Below, piece after piece: positions 1-7,223 of a DNA stretch of 42,406 nucleotides. A program made the position numbers and the translations under genes. Origin of the DNA: DATACN01 sp038215095. Lineage in GTDB: Bacteria; Actinomycetota; Thermoleophilia; Solirubrobacterales; Thermoleophilaceae. How positions within the stretch are numbered: position 1 is the first letter of the stretch; each line of letters begins with the position of its first letter. The notes beneath the pieces are model-generated. The model had not been told where the DNA came from. It made no database searches and saw only the letters and a program-made list of their open reading frames with translations. The DNA is taken from contig JBBQRG010000015.1 in NCBI GenBank assembly GCA_038215095.1, positions 1 to 42,406 of the forward strand, written 5' to 3'.

Positions 1-149
1 GGGCTCGCAGTCTGGGCAATCGTGATCGAGCCGCCCATCTTGGCCTCCCCAGCGGGGCCGGTGCCGCCGCCGCACGAGCTGATCATGAGCGCCGCGAGCG
101 CCGCGCAGAGCGGCATCAAGGCTCCACTGGTCCGACCTGACGTCCCCAT
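1..149 (-). CDS. Partial lipoprotein, probable ABC transporter solute-binding protein (N-terminus only)
   Basis: Only the first 49 codons are inside the window; the gene runs off the left edge. The ATG at 149 is preceded by GAGGA about 8 bases upstream. The product has a hydrophobic N-terminal stretch ending in a lipobox-like I-S-S-C, then Gly-rich residues, so it should be exported and lipid-anchored. The residues right after the linker (GGSITIAQTASP) resemble the beginning of the mature part of family 5 (peptide/nickel/oligopeptide) substrate-binding proteins, where the first beta strand often reads GGxLxxAxxxxP. That assignment rests on about a dozen residues and is tentative; the lipoprotein call is firmer. 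It is in the same orientation as the sigma-factor gene but separated from it by 99 bases. Confidence 0.55.
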   Translation of the reverse strand, partial: MGTSGRTSGALMPLCAALAALMISSCGGGTGPAGEAKMGGSITIAQTAS

Positions 150-248
150 CCTCGCCTGTCCTCTGGTTCGTTGCATGTGTCAATCAACCGCGCGGCGCAG
201 GAGTGGACCACTTCGCCGCGACGAACGTCATACCCTCCTTATCGGCAG

Positions 249-1013
249 CTAGGCGAGCTCTTCCCGCATGACGGCAAGCGACTTGCGAATCAGGCGCGAG
301 ACGTGCATCTGTGAGAGGCCTACCCGCTGGGCGATCTGTGTCTGCGGCAGGCCCTCCTCGAAGCGCATGCGTAGGATCTCGCGCTCCCGCGGGGGCAGCC
401 GGTCGAGCGCCGGCGCGAGCGCCGCGCGCTCCTCCGAGCGCTCGAACTCCTCGTCCTCGGAGCCGATCGTCTCCATCGGATCGAGCTCGTCCTCCCCGCT
501 CGGGCCGCTCGAGAGCGAGACGGTCGAGTAGGCGGAGCCGACTTCCATCGCCTCGAGGACCTGCTCGGGCGTGGTCTCCAGCTCGGCGGCGATCTCGGCG
601 ATGCTCGGTGAACGCGAGTGCTTCACAGTCAGTCGCTCGATCGAGCCCGACATCGCCGCGTTCAGCTCCTGCAGGGCGCGCGGCACGCGCACGGCCCAGC
701 CCTTGTCCCGGAAGTGGCGCTTGATCTCGCCGACCACGTTCGGCGTGGCGTAGGTGGCGAGGGAGACCTCCCGTTCGAGCTCGAAGCGGTCGATCGCCTT
801 GATCAGCCCGATCGCCCCGACCTGCTCGATGTCCTCAAGCGCCTCCCCGCGACCTGCGTACCGGCGTGCCAGGGAACGTACGAGCGGCAGGTGGCGCTGG
901 ATGAGCTTCTCGCGCGCGCCCGTGTCGCCGCCTTCGTGATAGCGGCGGAGCAGGTTGCGATCCTCCTCCCGCGCGCGCTCGTTCGCGACCGGCTTGCGGG
1001 CGGGCGTACTCAC
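249..1013 (-). CDS. RNA polymerase sigma factor, SigB/SigF/SigG subfamily (group 3)
   Basis: The 254-residue product directs RNA polymerase to alternative promoters. Region 2 spans about residues 36-105 (ARRYAGRGEALEDIEQVGAIGLIKAIDRF core, then ATYATPNVVGEIKRHFRDKGW), region 3 about 115-165, and region 4 about 202-251 with a clear helix-turn-helix (LPQTQIAQRVGLSQMHVSRL). The length and the VGEIKRHFRDKGWAVRVPR motif are typical of stress and sporulation-type sigma factors. The GTG start at 1013 was chosen because GTGA overlaps the TGA stop of the upstream anti-sigma-like gene by 4 bases; the frame stays open further upstream, but that part is a shadow of the upstream gene. The pair is probably translationally coupled, like rsbW-sigB. 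No partner anti-anti-sigma factor is seen in the window. Confidence 0.93.
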   Translation of the reverse strand: MSTPARKPVANERAREEDRNLLRRYHEGGDTGAREKLIQRHLPLVRSLARRYAGRGEALEDIEQVGAIGLIKAIDRFELEREVSLATYATPNVVGEIKRHFRDKGWAVRVPRALQELNAAMSGSIERLTVKHSRSPSIAEIAAELETTPEQVLEAMEVGSAYSTVSLSSGPSGEDELDPMETIGSEDEEFERSEERAALAPALDRLPPREREILRMRFEEGLPQTQIAQRVGLSQMHVSRLIRKSLAVMREELA

Positions 1014-1405
1014 GGCACGCCCCTCAGCTTCTCCAGGCGGACCACTATGCCGCCGCTCGAGATCTCCTCGACGCCGAACGAGTCGACGACCGTCTCCAGG
1101 ATCCGCTTGAGGGTGAGCTCGCCGGGAGCAGCGTCGCCGTCGCGCAGGGCGTCGGCGATCGCGCGCTCGCTGAGCGGGCCGACGCGCGTGCGGACGTGGC
1201 CGTCCTCGATCTCGAACGACAGCTGCACGCTCTGCTGGCTGCCGGCTTCGGCCAGCAGCCGCTCGACCGCGAGCTGGAGGTCGTCGATCTCCTCGAAGGC
1301 GAAGTCCACGCGCTCGGCGATGCCGCCGATGATCAGCCGCACCACCGGCTGGAAGTCGCCGGTAAGCGGAGCCTTGAGGTCGATGCGCGGCGTGCTGTCG
1401 CTCAT
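1010..1405 (-). CDS. Anti-sigma-factor-like protein, degenerate RsbW/SpoIIAB-type fold
   Basis: The 131-residue protein sits directly upstream of the SigB-like sigma gene (4-base GTGA overlap) and downstream of mnmA (ATGA overlap). Its pattern (DDLQLAVERLLAEA, alternating strands, then a C-terminal GGIVVRLEKL) follows the layout of RsbW/SpoIIAB serine-kinase anti-sigma factors of the GHKL ATPase family. The N-box Asn that binds magnesium is not visible: the helix reads AVERLLAEAG where RsbW proteins have an EAxxNAxxH-like motif. No DxGxG box is visible either. The protein may therefore bind the sigma factor without ATP hydrolysis. The anti-sigma role is inferred from position and weak fold resemblance. 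Confidence 0.6.
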   Translation of the reverse strand: MSDSTPRIDLKAPLTGDFQPVVRLIIGGIAERVDFAFEEIDDLQLAVERLLAEAGSQQSVQLSFEIEDGHVRTRVGPLSERAIADALRDGDAAPGELTLKRILETVVDSFGVEEISSGGIVVRLEKLRGVP

Positions 1406-2832
1406 GCCACAGCCGCCTCGGCGATCGTGCCGTGACCGGCGACGCGGTCGCCGCTGAGCAGGCAGGCGAGCTGGCCTGGCGCGGCCGCCAGGGCCGGCTC
1501 GTCGAGCTCCACGCGCAGGCTGGCACCGGCGCCCGTCACCCGGCAGGGCAGCGGGCGCGAGCGGTAGCGCAGCTTCACCGCGTCGACCTCTTCGGCGGGG
1601 CGGTGCAGCAGCGCCGCGTCGAGCGCCACGCTGGTGGTGGCGAGCGCGTCGCGTGGGCCGACCACCACCCGGCCGCTGGCGGCGTGCTTCTCGAGCACGA
1701 AGAGCGGCTCGGCCGCCGCCACGCCGATGCCGCGGCGCTGGCCGACCGTGAAGTCGTGCTGGCCGTCGTGGCGGCCGAGCACGCGGCCCTCGCGATCGAC
1801 GATCTCGCCGCCGCCGCCGAGCCGCTTTCCGCCGTGGCGGCGCAGGAAGCCGCGGCCGCCGATACCCGCCACGAAGCAGAGGTCCTGGCTCTCGCGCTTG
1901 TCGGCCACGGGCAGCCCCGCTTCGCGGGCGAGCGCGCGCACGGAGTCCTTGGTCAGGGCGCCGAGCGGGAAGGACAGTCGTTCGAGCTGCTCGGGGCGCA
2001 GGCGGGCGAGCATGTAGCTCTGGTCCTTGCGCTCGTCGACGGCGGCGCGGATGAGTGGCCCGCGCTCGTCCCGGGCGATGCGCGCGTAGTGGCCAGTGGC
2101 GAGCCGCGCGGCGCCGAGCGCCTCCGCCAGGTCGAGCATCGCGTCGAAGCGCACCTGCCCATTGCAGCGAACGCAGGGGTTCGGCGTCAGGCCGGCGGAG
2201 TAGCCGGCGACGAAGTCGTCCACCACCTCGGCGCGAAAGCGGTCGCGCACGTCGAGGGTCAGGTGCGGGATGCCCATCCGGTGAGCCAGCGCGCGGGCCC
2301 CGCTGACGGCCTGCGGCGAGCAGCAGCTGCGCTCGCCGTCGGTGGCCGGGTCCGCCCACAGCTCCAGCGTGACCGCCACCACCTCGTCGCCCGAGTCGAG
2401 CGCCAGCTGCGCGGCGGCCGCGGAGTCCACGCCCCCGCTCATCGCCACGAGCGTGCGCCGCGGGTTGGCGGGCAGCGCCGGCGCGCCGTCGCGCGCAGCG
2501 GCGCCGAGCGCCCTGTGCAGTGCGTCGGCGACCAGCTCGGCGGCGTGGCGCGACGCGGTCAGCAGGCCGCCGAGGGCTTCCGCCACGTCATCGGGGGTCA
2601 CGCGTGCGGCTTCGAGCAGCGGCCTCCCCTCCACCAGCTCCACCACCGCGCTGCCGGCCGCGCGCACGGCGGCGCAGCCCGAGGCGTCGAAGCCGGCCTC
2701 AGCCACGCGCTCGCCCTCGATCCGGGTGGCGACGCGCACCAGGTCGCCGCAGGCGGCTCCGCCCGCTGCGCCGGTATGCGGCCACTCGGCGAGGGCGCCG
2801 AGTCCGCGTGGATGGTCGAGGTGAGACTGCAA
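1402..2832 (-). CDS. mnmA: IscU-like scaffold domain fused to tRNA 2-thiouridylase MnmA
   Basis: The C-terminal part (from about residue 126) is MnmA, which thiolates U34 of Lys, Glu and Gln tRNAs. It has the PP-loop SGGVDS (132-137), the first catalytic Cys in TPNPCVRCN, and the second in ESQDLCFVAG. The first 110 or so residues match NifU-N/IscU: DHPRGLG, a Cys in AACGD (28) and a Cys in ASGCAAV (53). The third IscU ligand position, usually H-C, reads H-A (residue 97). The start is uncertain. The frame is open to an ATG at 2940, but that stretch overlaps an RNA-like region. TTG 2832 lies just before the conserved DHPR, with only a poorly spaced AGGG. The gene overlaps the anti-sigma-like gene by 4 bases. 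Confidence 0.88.
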   Translation of the reverse strand: MQSHLDHPRGLGALAEWPHTGAAGGAACGDLVRVATRIEGERVAEAGFDASGCAAVRAAGSAVVELVEGRPLLEAARVTPDDVAEALGGLLTASRHAAELVADALHRALGAAARDGAPALPANPRRTLVAMSGGVDSAAAAQLALDSGDEVVAVTLELWADPATDGERSCCSPQAVSGARALAHRMGIPHLTLDVRDRFRAEVVDDFVAGYSAGLTPNPCVRCNGQVRFDAMLDLAEALGAARLATGHYARIARDERGPLIRAAVDERKDQSYMLARLRPEQLERLSFPLGALTKDSVRALAREAGLPVADKRESQDLCFVAGIGGRGFLRRHGGKRLGGGGEIVDREGRVLGRHDGQHDFTVGQRRGIGVAAAEPLFVLEKHAASGRVVVGPRDALATTSVALDAALLHRPAEEVDAVKLRYRSRPLPCRVTGAGASLRVELDEPALAAAPGQLACLLSGDRVAGHGTIAEAAVA

Positions 2833-2846
2833 GCCCTGAAAAGGGT

Positions 2847-2984
2847 AAGGCCAAAAAGAGATGGTGGCCCCAGCTTGCCGCTCCTCCGACTCCGGGTTGG
2901 GCCTTGCTACTGCAAGTGGGTGTCCTCCACGACGGGCCACGGCCCTACCGTGAGTGGGACTCCCATCCCGGTGGTGTTGGCCTC
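2847..2984 (-). ncRNA. Candidate structured RNA upstream of mnmA (6S-like or leader RNA)
   Basis: On the minus strand this 138-base segment is closed by GAGGCCAA (2984-2977) pairing with TTGGCCTT (2854-2847). Inside, GTGGCCC (2940-2934) can pair with GGGCCAC (2870-2864), and an apical hairpin CTTGC-AGTA-GCAAG lies at 2916-2903. The layout of closing stem, asymmetric bubble and long apical arm resembles 6S RNA. From memory, 6S RNA lies in the aspS to trmU neighbourhood in Bacillus; here it would sit just before mnmA, with aspS nearby. A T5 run lies at 2857-2853. No sequence match could be tested. The element could instead be the mnmA 5' leader. Confidence 0.4.
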
Positions 2985-3040
2985 AACGTAAAGGCCGGCT
3001 GGCGCACAAGCTCGAGCCGCGACAACCGTAGCAACGGCCG

Positions 3041-4864
3041 TCAACCGCCGGCGGCGGCAACCAGCGCCTGCGGGCGCTCCGCCGCCTCGGCCTCGAGCTC
3101 GGCGGGCTCGGCCGCCAGGGCGCCGCGGGCTCCCGCGCCCAGCAGCAGGCGCGCGAGCACGCCCGTGAAGAGGAAGATCGCGCCGGAGATCGCGAACGCG
3201 GAGCGCGTGCCCACCGCCGCGCCGAGCGAGCCGGCCAGCAGCGCGCCCACGATCAGCGAGCTGTCGAGCACCGCCTCGGACGCGGCCACGACGCGGCCGC
3301 GCAGCCGGTCAGGCGTGCGCTCCTGCAGCAACGACTTGTAGGAGATCACCGCCACGGCGTTCCCCAGGCCGGCGACGAGGAACAGGCCGAGCACCGGCTG
3401 GAGCGAGCGCGCCTGCGACGACGCGAGCACGGCGGCGCCCACGGCCACCAGGCTGGCGGCAAGCATCCGCTCGCGGGCAAAGCGCGCGGCCAGGCCGGGC
3501 GCCACGCCGGAGCCGATCACCATGCCGAGCCCCCAGGCGCCGGCGGCCAGGCCGAGCGCCTCGGGGCGCTCCGCGAGCGTGCGCAGGATGAAGATCGGCT
3601 CGAGCGGGGTCCGGATCGCGGCCGCGATCATCACGAGACCGATCACCACCATCACGCCGCGCGCGAGCGGAGTCGAGAGCGTGTAGCGAAACCCTTCGAT
3701 CAGCGCGCGGTGCGGGGCCGCCTGGACGTGCTCCTTGACGCGAGGTATCGCGACGGTGCTGATCAGCAGCCCGGAGACGGCGAACGAGCCGGCGTTCAGG
3801 CCGAGCGCCAGGTCAGGTCCCCAGTTGGCCGCGATGGCCGCGCCGATCACCGGGCCGATCATGATCGCCGTGTGGAAGCTGCCGGTGAGCATGGCGTTGG
3901 CGGCCACGAGGCGCTCGCGGGGCACGAGGTTGGGCAGCGAGGCCGCCACGCTCGGGCCGAACAGGGCCGAGCAGAGGCCGATGAAGGCAGCCGTCACGTA
4001 GAGGTGCGGCAGCGTGATGCGGTCGGACACGAGCAGCGACGCCACCGCCGCGAAGCGGACGGCGTCCGCGGTGAGCATCACCCACTTGCGCGGCACGCGG
4101 TCGATCAGCGGGCCCCCGAGCGCGCCCGCCAGCGCGGCGGGGCCGACCTGCGCGATCAGCAGCGCGGCGAAGGCGTGCGGTCCGGTGTGGTTCTCGGCGA
4201 GCGTGGTGAGCACCGCGATCGAGTAGGTCCAGTCGCCCAGGTTCGAGATGCCCTGGGCGGTCCAGACGCGCACGAAGGCGCCGTTGCCGAGCAGCGCGCG
4301 GAAGTCGCCGCGGCGCGGGCCGAACAGCGCCGAGCCGCAGACGCGGTGGAGCAGCACGAAGGCGCCGACGATGATGATCAGGTCGCCCACGCTGAACACG
4401 TTGTGCACCGGGAACGAGGCGGGCACGGCGAACACGTCGCCGAGGAACGCCAGCTTCGGGTGGCCCACCGACACGGAGCTCGCGAACTGCCCGGGGGTGT
4501 CGGCCAGCCCGGCAGTGGCGAGCGCTGAGCGGCTGGCCGGCATCACGCCGCCGTTCACGGCGATCGGGAGCAGATTCAGGGCGCCGCCGAACGCGACGAT
4601 GAGGAGCCCGGGCACCCTGCGATTGGCCACCAGGAAGCCGACGGCGAACAGGTAGGAGCCCACGTGCGCGGCGGAGAGCAGCGCCGTGGGCCAGTGGGGC
4701 ACCACGTAGACGATCGTCATCTGCACCGCGAGCGCCGCGATCAGGGTCCAGCGCGCGCGCAACTCGAGCTCGGCCAGCGCCTCGAGGCGGCCGCCGAAGA
4801 GGGGCACCGTGGCGACACATACGACGAGGGCCGCGGCAAGCAGCATGGAGCTTGCATCGGCCAT
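3041..4864 (-). CDS. DUF5317 domain fused to an MFS efflux transporter
   Basis: The 607-residue membrane protein has two parts. Residues 1 to about 185 contain about five hydrophobic segments and the motif LNLLPIAVNGGVMPAS, which matches what I know of the stand-alone DUF5317 family. From about residue 190 a complete 12-TM major facilitator follows, of the enterobactin-exporter/macrolide-efflux type. It begins FVRVWTAQGISNLGDWTY, with the cytoplasmic loop DRVPRKWVM and a later LRGRVVAASE. MFS proteins of this type export small molecules by proton antiport; the substrate is unknown. The C-terminal 30 residues are Ala/Glu-rich and cytoplasmic. The next gene on this strand is mnmA, after about 200 bases with the RNA-like element. 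The start ATG 4864 precedes a good TM segment. Confidence 0.85.
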   Translation of the reverse strand: MADASSMLLAAALVVCVATVPLFGGRLEALAELELRARWTLIAALAVQMTIVYVVPHWPTALLSAAHVGSYLFAVGFLVANRRVPGLLIVAFGGALNLLPIAVNGGVMPASRSALATAGLADTPGQFASSVSVGHPKLAFLGDVFAVPASFPVHNVFSVGDLIIIVGAFVLLHRVCGSALFGPRRGDFRALLGNGAFVRVWTAQGISNLGDWTYSIAVLTTLAENHTGPHAFAALLIAQVGPAALAGALGGPLIDRVPRKWVMLTADAVRFAAVASLLVSDRITLPHLYVTAAFIGLCSALFGPSVAASLPNLVPRERLVAANAMLTGSFHTAIMIGPVIGAAIAANWGPDLALGLNAGSFAVSGLLISTVAIPRVKEHVQAAPHRALIEGFRYTLSTPLARGVMVVIGLVMIAAAIRTPLEPIFILRTLAERPEALGLAAGAWGLGMVIGSGVAPGLAARFARERMLAASLVAVGAAVLASSQARSLQPVLGLFLVAGLGNAVAVISYKSLLQERTPDRLRGRVVAASEAVLDSSLIVGALLAGSLGAAVGTRSAFAISGAIFLFTGVLARLLLGAGARGALAAEPAELEAEAAERPQALVAAAGG

Positions 4865-4883
4865 GCCGGAAAAGACTTGATGG

Positions 4884-4903
4884 ACGGGCGTCTGGACGTC
4901 CGT
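4884..4903. promoter_or_regulatory. Inverted repeat in the divergent MFS/peptide intergenic region
   Basis: ACGGGCGTC and GACGTCCGT face each other across TG, giving 9 pairs including one G-T. It lies 20 bases upstream of the MFS start and 106 bases upstream of the small-peptide start, where an operator for either gene would be expected. Function is not shown. Confidence 0.25.
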
Positions 4904-5008
4904 TGAGAGCGCCGTAGACAGGTATCCGAGTCAAGGCCGCGACTACGCGTGTCGATGCAGCCGGACGGCCAGAAATGGATGGCCCAAAGTCACTAGGAGG
5001 TGGCACCT

Positions 5009-5116
5009 ATGAAGAACAGCAAGGTTGCCCTGAAGGTCCGCACCTACCGCATCCTCTTCGCGCTCGCGTCAATTGCCGCGATCGTCGAGGTGCTGGGAGC
5101 CGGCCGGAGGTTCTAA
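5009..5116 (+). CDS. 35-residue basic/hydrophobic small membrane peptide
   Basis: A short gene with a textbook AGGAGG (4995-5000) 8 bases before ATG 5009, among the strongest ribosome-binding sites in the window. The product starts MKNSKVALKVRTYR (net positive), continues with one hydrophobic segment of about 15 residues (ILFALASIAAIVEVLG) and ends GAGRRF, so it looks like a single-pass or membrane-surface peptide with basic ends. It is divergent from the MFS gene and 46 bases upstream of a GGDEF-EAL gene on the same strand, with a strong hairpin in between. I do not recognise a named family. The strong translation signal and compact gene argue that it is real. The role is unknown; a membrane-associated regulatory or accessory peptide is possible. 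Confidence 0.7.
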   Translation: MKNSKVALKVRTYRILFALASIAAIVEVLGAGRRF

Positions 5117-5133
5117 CAAGCGACTTCCTGCTC

Positions 5134-5161
5134 GGCGACCCCGGCACCTGCCGGGGTCGCC
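5134..5161 (+). terminator. Perfect 13-bp stem hairpin between the small peptide gene and the GGDEF-EAL gene
   Basis: GGCGACCCCGGCA and its exact complement are separated by CC (in practice about a 12-bp stem with a 4-base loop). No T-run follows, so it is not a classical intrinsic terminator. It ends one base before the ATG at 5163 and would cover the space for a ribosome-binding site there. It may attenuate transcription, limit translation of the downstream gene or protect the peptide mRNA. Confidence 0.55.
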
Positions 5162-5162
5162 A

Positions 5163-7223
5163 ATGCAGGCCCTTCCCCCTGTGAGACTCCCCGAGCCCAA
5201 GCCGCTGTACCGCTACCTCTTCGCGGTGTCCGTGCTCGGGCTGGGAGTGCTCGCCGCGGTGATGTCCTCGGCCGTCCGGATGTTCGAGGACCCGAGCTCT
5301 TACTACGTCCTCTTCTTCCTGCTCGTCGTGCTGGGCGAGCTGCTGCCGATCAAGGTCCCGCGCCGCGACGCGGAGATCACGACCTCCACCACCTTCGCCT
5401 TCGCCGCCCTGCTGAGCGGCGGCCTGCCGGCCGCGGCGGTCGCGCAGGCCACCGGCTCGCTGATCACCGACGTGGCGCGGCGCCGCTCACCTTGGCGCTC
5501 GGCCTTCAACGTGGCCCAGTACACGCTCTCCTACGCGGCCGCATACGCCGTGCTCTCGGCGCTGTCGGACGTGCCGCACGGCGGTGGGGTGATCCCGTTC
5601 GGGGCCGGCGACATTCCCGCCATGATCGCCGCCGCCGTCGCCTTCTTCCTCGTGAACAACGGGCTCGCGGGTGCCGCCTCCGCGCTGGCCGACGACGCCC
5701 GCGTGCTGCCCCAGCTGCTCGACGACTTCGCGTTCCAGGCCTCGACGGCCGCGGTGCTGCTCGGCCTGGCGCCGATCGTCGTCGTGGTCGCGCACTTCAG
5801 CCTGGTTCTGATCCCGCTGATGCTGCTCCCGCTCGGCGCCGTTTACCTGGGCGGCTGGCAGGCCGCGCTGAACGACCACGAGGCCCTTCACGACCCGCTC
5901 ACGGCGCTCCCGAACCGCGCCTACTTCCGCGTGAACGCCGAGCAGGCGGTCCGGGCCCGGGAGCGCGAGGACGGCCGCCTCGCCCTGATGGTCATGGACC
6001 TCGACCGCTTCAAGGAGATCAACGACGGCCTGGGCCACCGCATCGGCGATGTGCTGCTGCGCGAGATCGGTCCGCGGCTGCGCTGCGTGCTGGACGAGAG
6101 CTGCACCGTGGCGCGCCTCGGCGGTGACGAGTTCGCCGTGCTCGTGCCGCGCGTGCACGGTCCGGCCGAGGCCGTGAAGATCGCCGAGAACCTGACGGCG
6201 GCGCTGGAGAGCGGCTTCGGGATCGAAGGGCTCGAGCTCGACGTGGGCGCCAGCATCGGCATCGCCTGCTGGCCCGAGCACGGCGAGGACGTGGACACGC
6301 TGATGCGGCACGCCGACGCGGCGATGTACCAGGCCAAACAGTCCCGCAGCGGCTACGCGATCTACCGCTCCCTGCACGGCAGCGCCAGCCGCGACCCGCT
6401 CGAGATGGGCGCGGAGCTGCGGCGCGCGATCCAGTCCGGCCAGCTCGAGGTGCACTACCAGCCACAGGTCCAGCTGAACACCGGCGTTGTGCTCGGCGTG
6501 GAGGCGCTGGCGCGCTGGGAGCATCCGCTGCGCGGACAGGTCTCCCCCGGCGACTTCATCCCGCTCGCGGAGGCCACCGGCCTGATCAGGACGCTCACGA
6601 TGAGCGTGCTGGACTCCGCGCTGGCCCAGTGGCGCCTCTGGCGCAGCGCGGGAATCGACGTGGAGCTGGCGGTGAACCTGTCGGCCGGGGACCTGCTCGA
6701 CGGCTCGCTGCCGGCAGGAGTGCAGAAGCTCCTGGAGCGCTGGTCGGTGCCGGCCGAGCGCCTCACCCTCGAGGTCACGGAGAGCACCGTGATCGCCGAC
6801 TCGCGCGGCGCCGGCGAGGTGCTGGCCCGCCTGAGCGCGCTGGGCGTGCGCCTGTCGATCGACGACTTCGGCACTGGCTACTCGTCGATGTCCTACCTGC
6901 GCACGCTGCCGGTGAACGAGGTCAAGATCGACCGCTCGTTCGTGACCACCCTCGACACCGACGACCGCGACCGGCTGATCGTGAGCTCGGTCGTGGACCT
7001 GGCGCACCGGCTCGGCCTGCGGGCCGTGGCCGAGGGCGCCGAGAGCGTGCGCACGCTCGACGAGCTCGAGCTGCTGGGCTGCGACCTGGTGCAGGGCTTC
7101 CAGCTCGCGCGCCCGATGCCGGGCGCCGACATCGAGGCTTGGATGAACGCGCGCGAGCTTTCGGTTCCGAAGGCCGCCGTGGTCGGCGAGCCCGTCGTGC
7201 TGCCGCGCCTCGAAGTGGCCTAG
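5163..7223 (+). CDS. Membrane-bound GGDEF-EAL cyclic-di-GMP protein (multi-TM sensor)
   Basis: This 686-residue protein carries both cyclic-di-GMP synthase and phosphodiesterase domains. Residues 1 to about 235 hold six to eight hydrophobic segments with TSTTFAFAALLSGG and FNVAQYTLS, resembling MASE-type membrane sensor domains. GGDEF follows (DPLTALPNR, then RLGGDEFAVL), then EAL (GVEALARWEHP, LEVTES, IDDFGTGYSS, VKIDRSFV, VQGFQLARP). Both active sites look intact. The position of the inhibitory RxxD site, five residues before GGDEF, reads DESC, so product inhibition may be lost. The start is ATG 5163 or GTG 5181: the hairpin at 5134-5161 abuts 5163, while GTG has only a weak GCAGG upstream. 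The 3' end overlaps aspS by 4 bases on the other strand. Confidence 0.9.
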   Translation: MQALPPVRLPEPKPLYRYLFAVSVLGLGVLAAVMSSAVRMFEDPSSYYVLFFLLVVLGELLPIKVPRRDAEITTSTTFAFAALLSGGLPAAAVAQATGSLITDVARRRSPWRSAFNVAQYTLSYAAAYAVLSALSDVPHGGGVIPFGAGDIPAMIAAAVAFFLVNNGLAGAASALADDARVLPQLLDDFAFQASTAAVLLGLAPIVVVVAHFSLVLIPLMLLPLGAVYLGGWQAALNDHEALHDPLTALPNRAYFRVNAEQAVRAREREDGRLALMVMDLDRFKEINDGLGHRIGDVLLREIGPRLRCVLDESCTVARLGGDEFAVLVPRVHGPAEAVKIAENLTAALESGFGIEGLELDVGASIGIACWPEHGEDVDTLMRHADAAMYQAKQSRSGYAIYRSLHGSASRDPLEMGAELRRAIQSGQLEVHYQPQVQLNTGVVLGVEALARWEHPLRGQVSPGDFIPLAEATGLIRTLTMSVLDSALAQWRLWRSAGIDVELAVNLSAGDLLDGSLPAGVQKLLERWSVPAERLTLEVTESTVIADSRGAGEVLARLSALGVRLSIDDFGTGYSSMSYLRTLPVNEVKIDRSFVTTLDTDDRDRLIVSSVVDLAHRLGLRAVAEGAESVRTLDELELLGCDLVQGFQLARPMPGADIEAWMNARELSVPKAAVVGEPVVLPRLEVA

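Noticed and set aside
22..252. 76-codon plus-strand open frame at the left edge
   Set aside because: The minus strand here has a Shine-Dalgarno, signal peptide and lipobox; the plus frame has none.
1014..1526. Upstream extension of the sigma-factor frame
   Set aside because: It overlaps the whole anti-sigma-like gene and is not sigma-like; the GTG at 1013 with 4-base overlap fits better.
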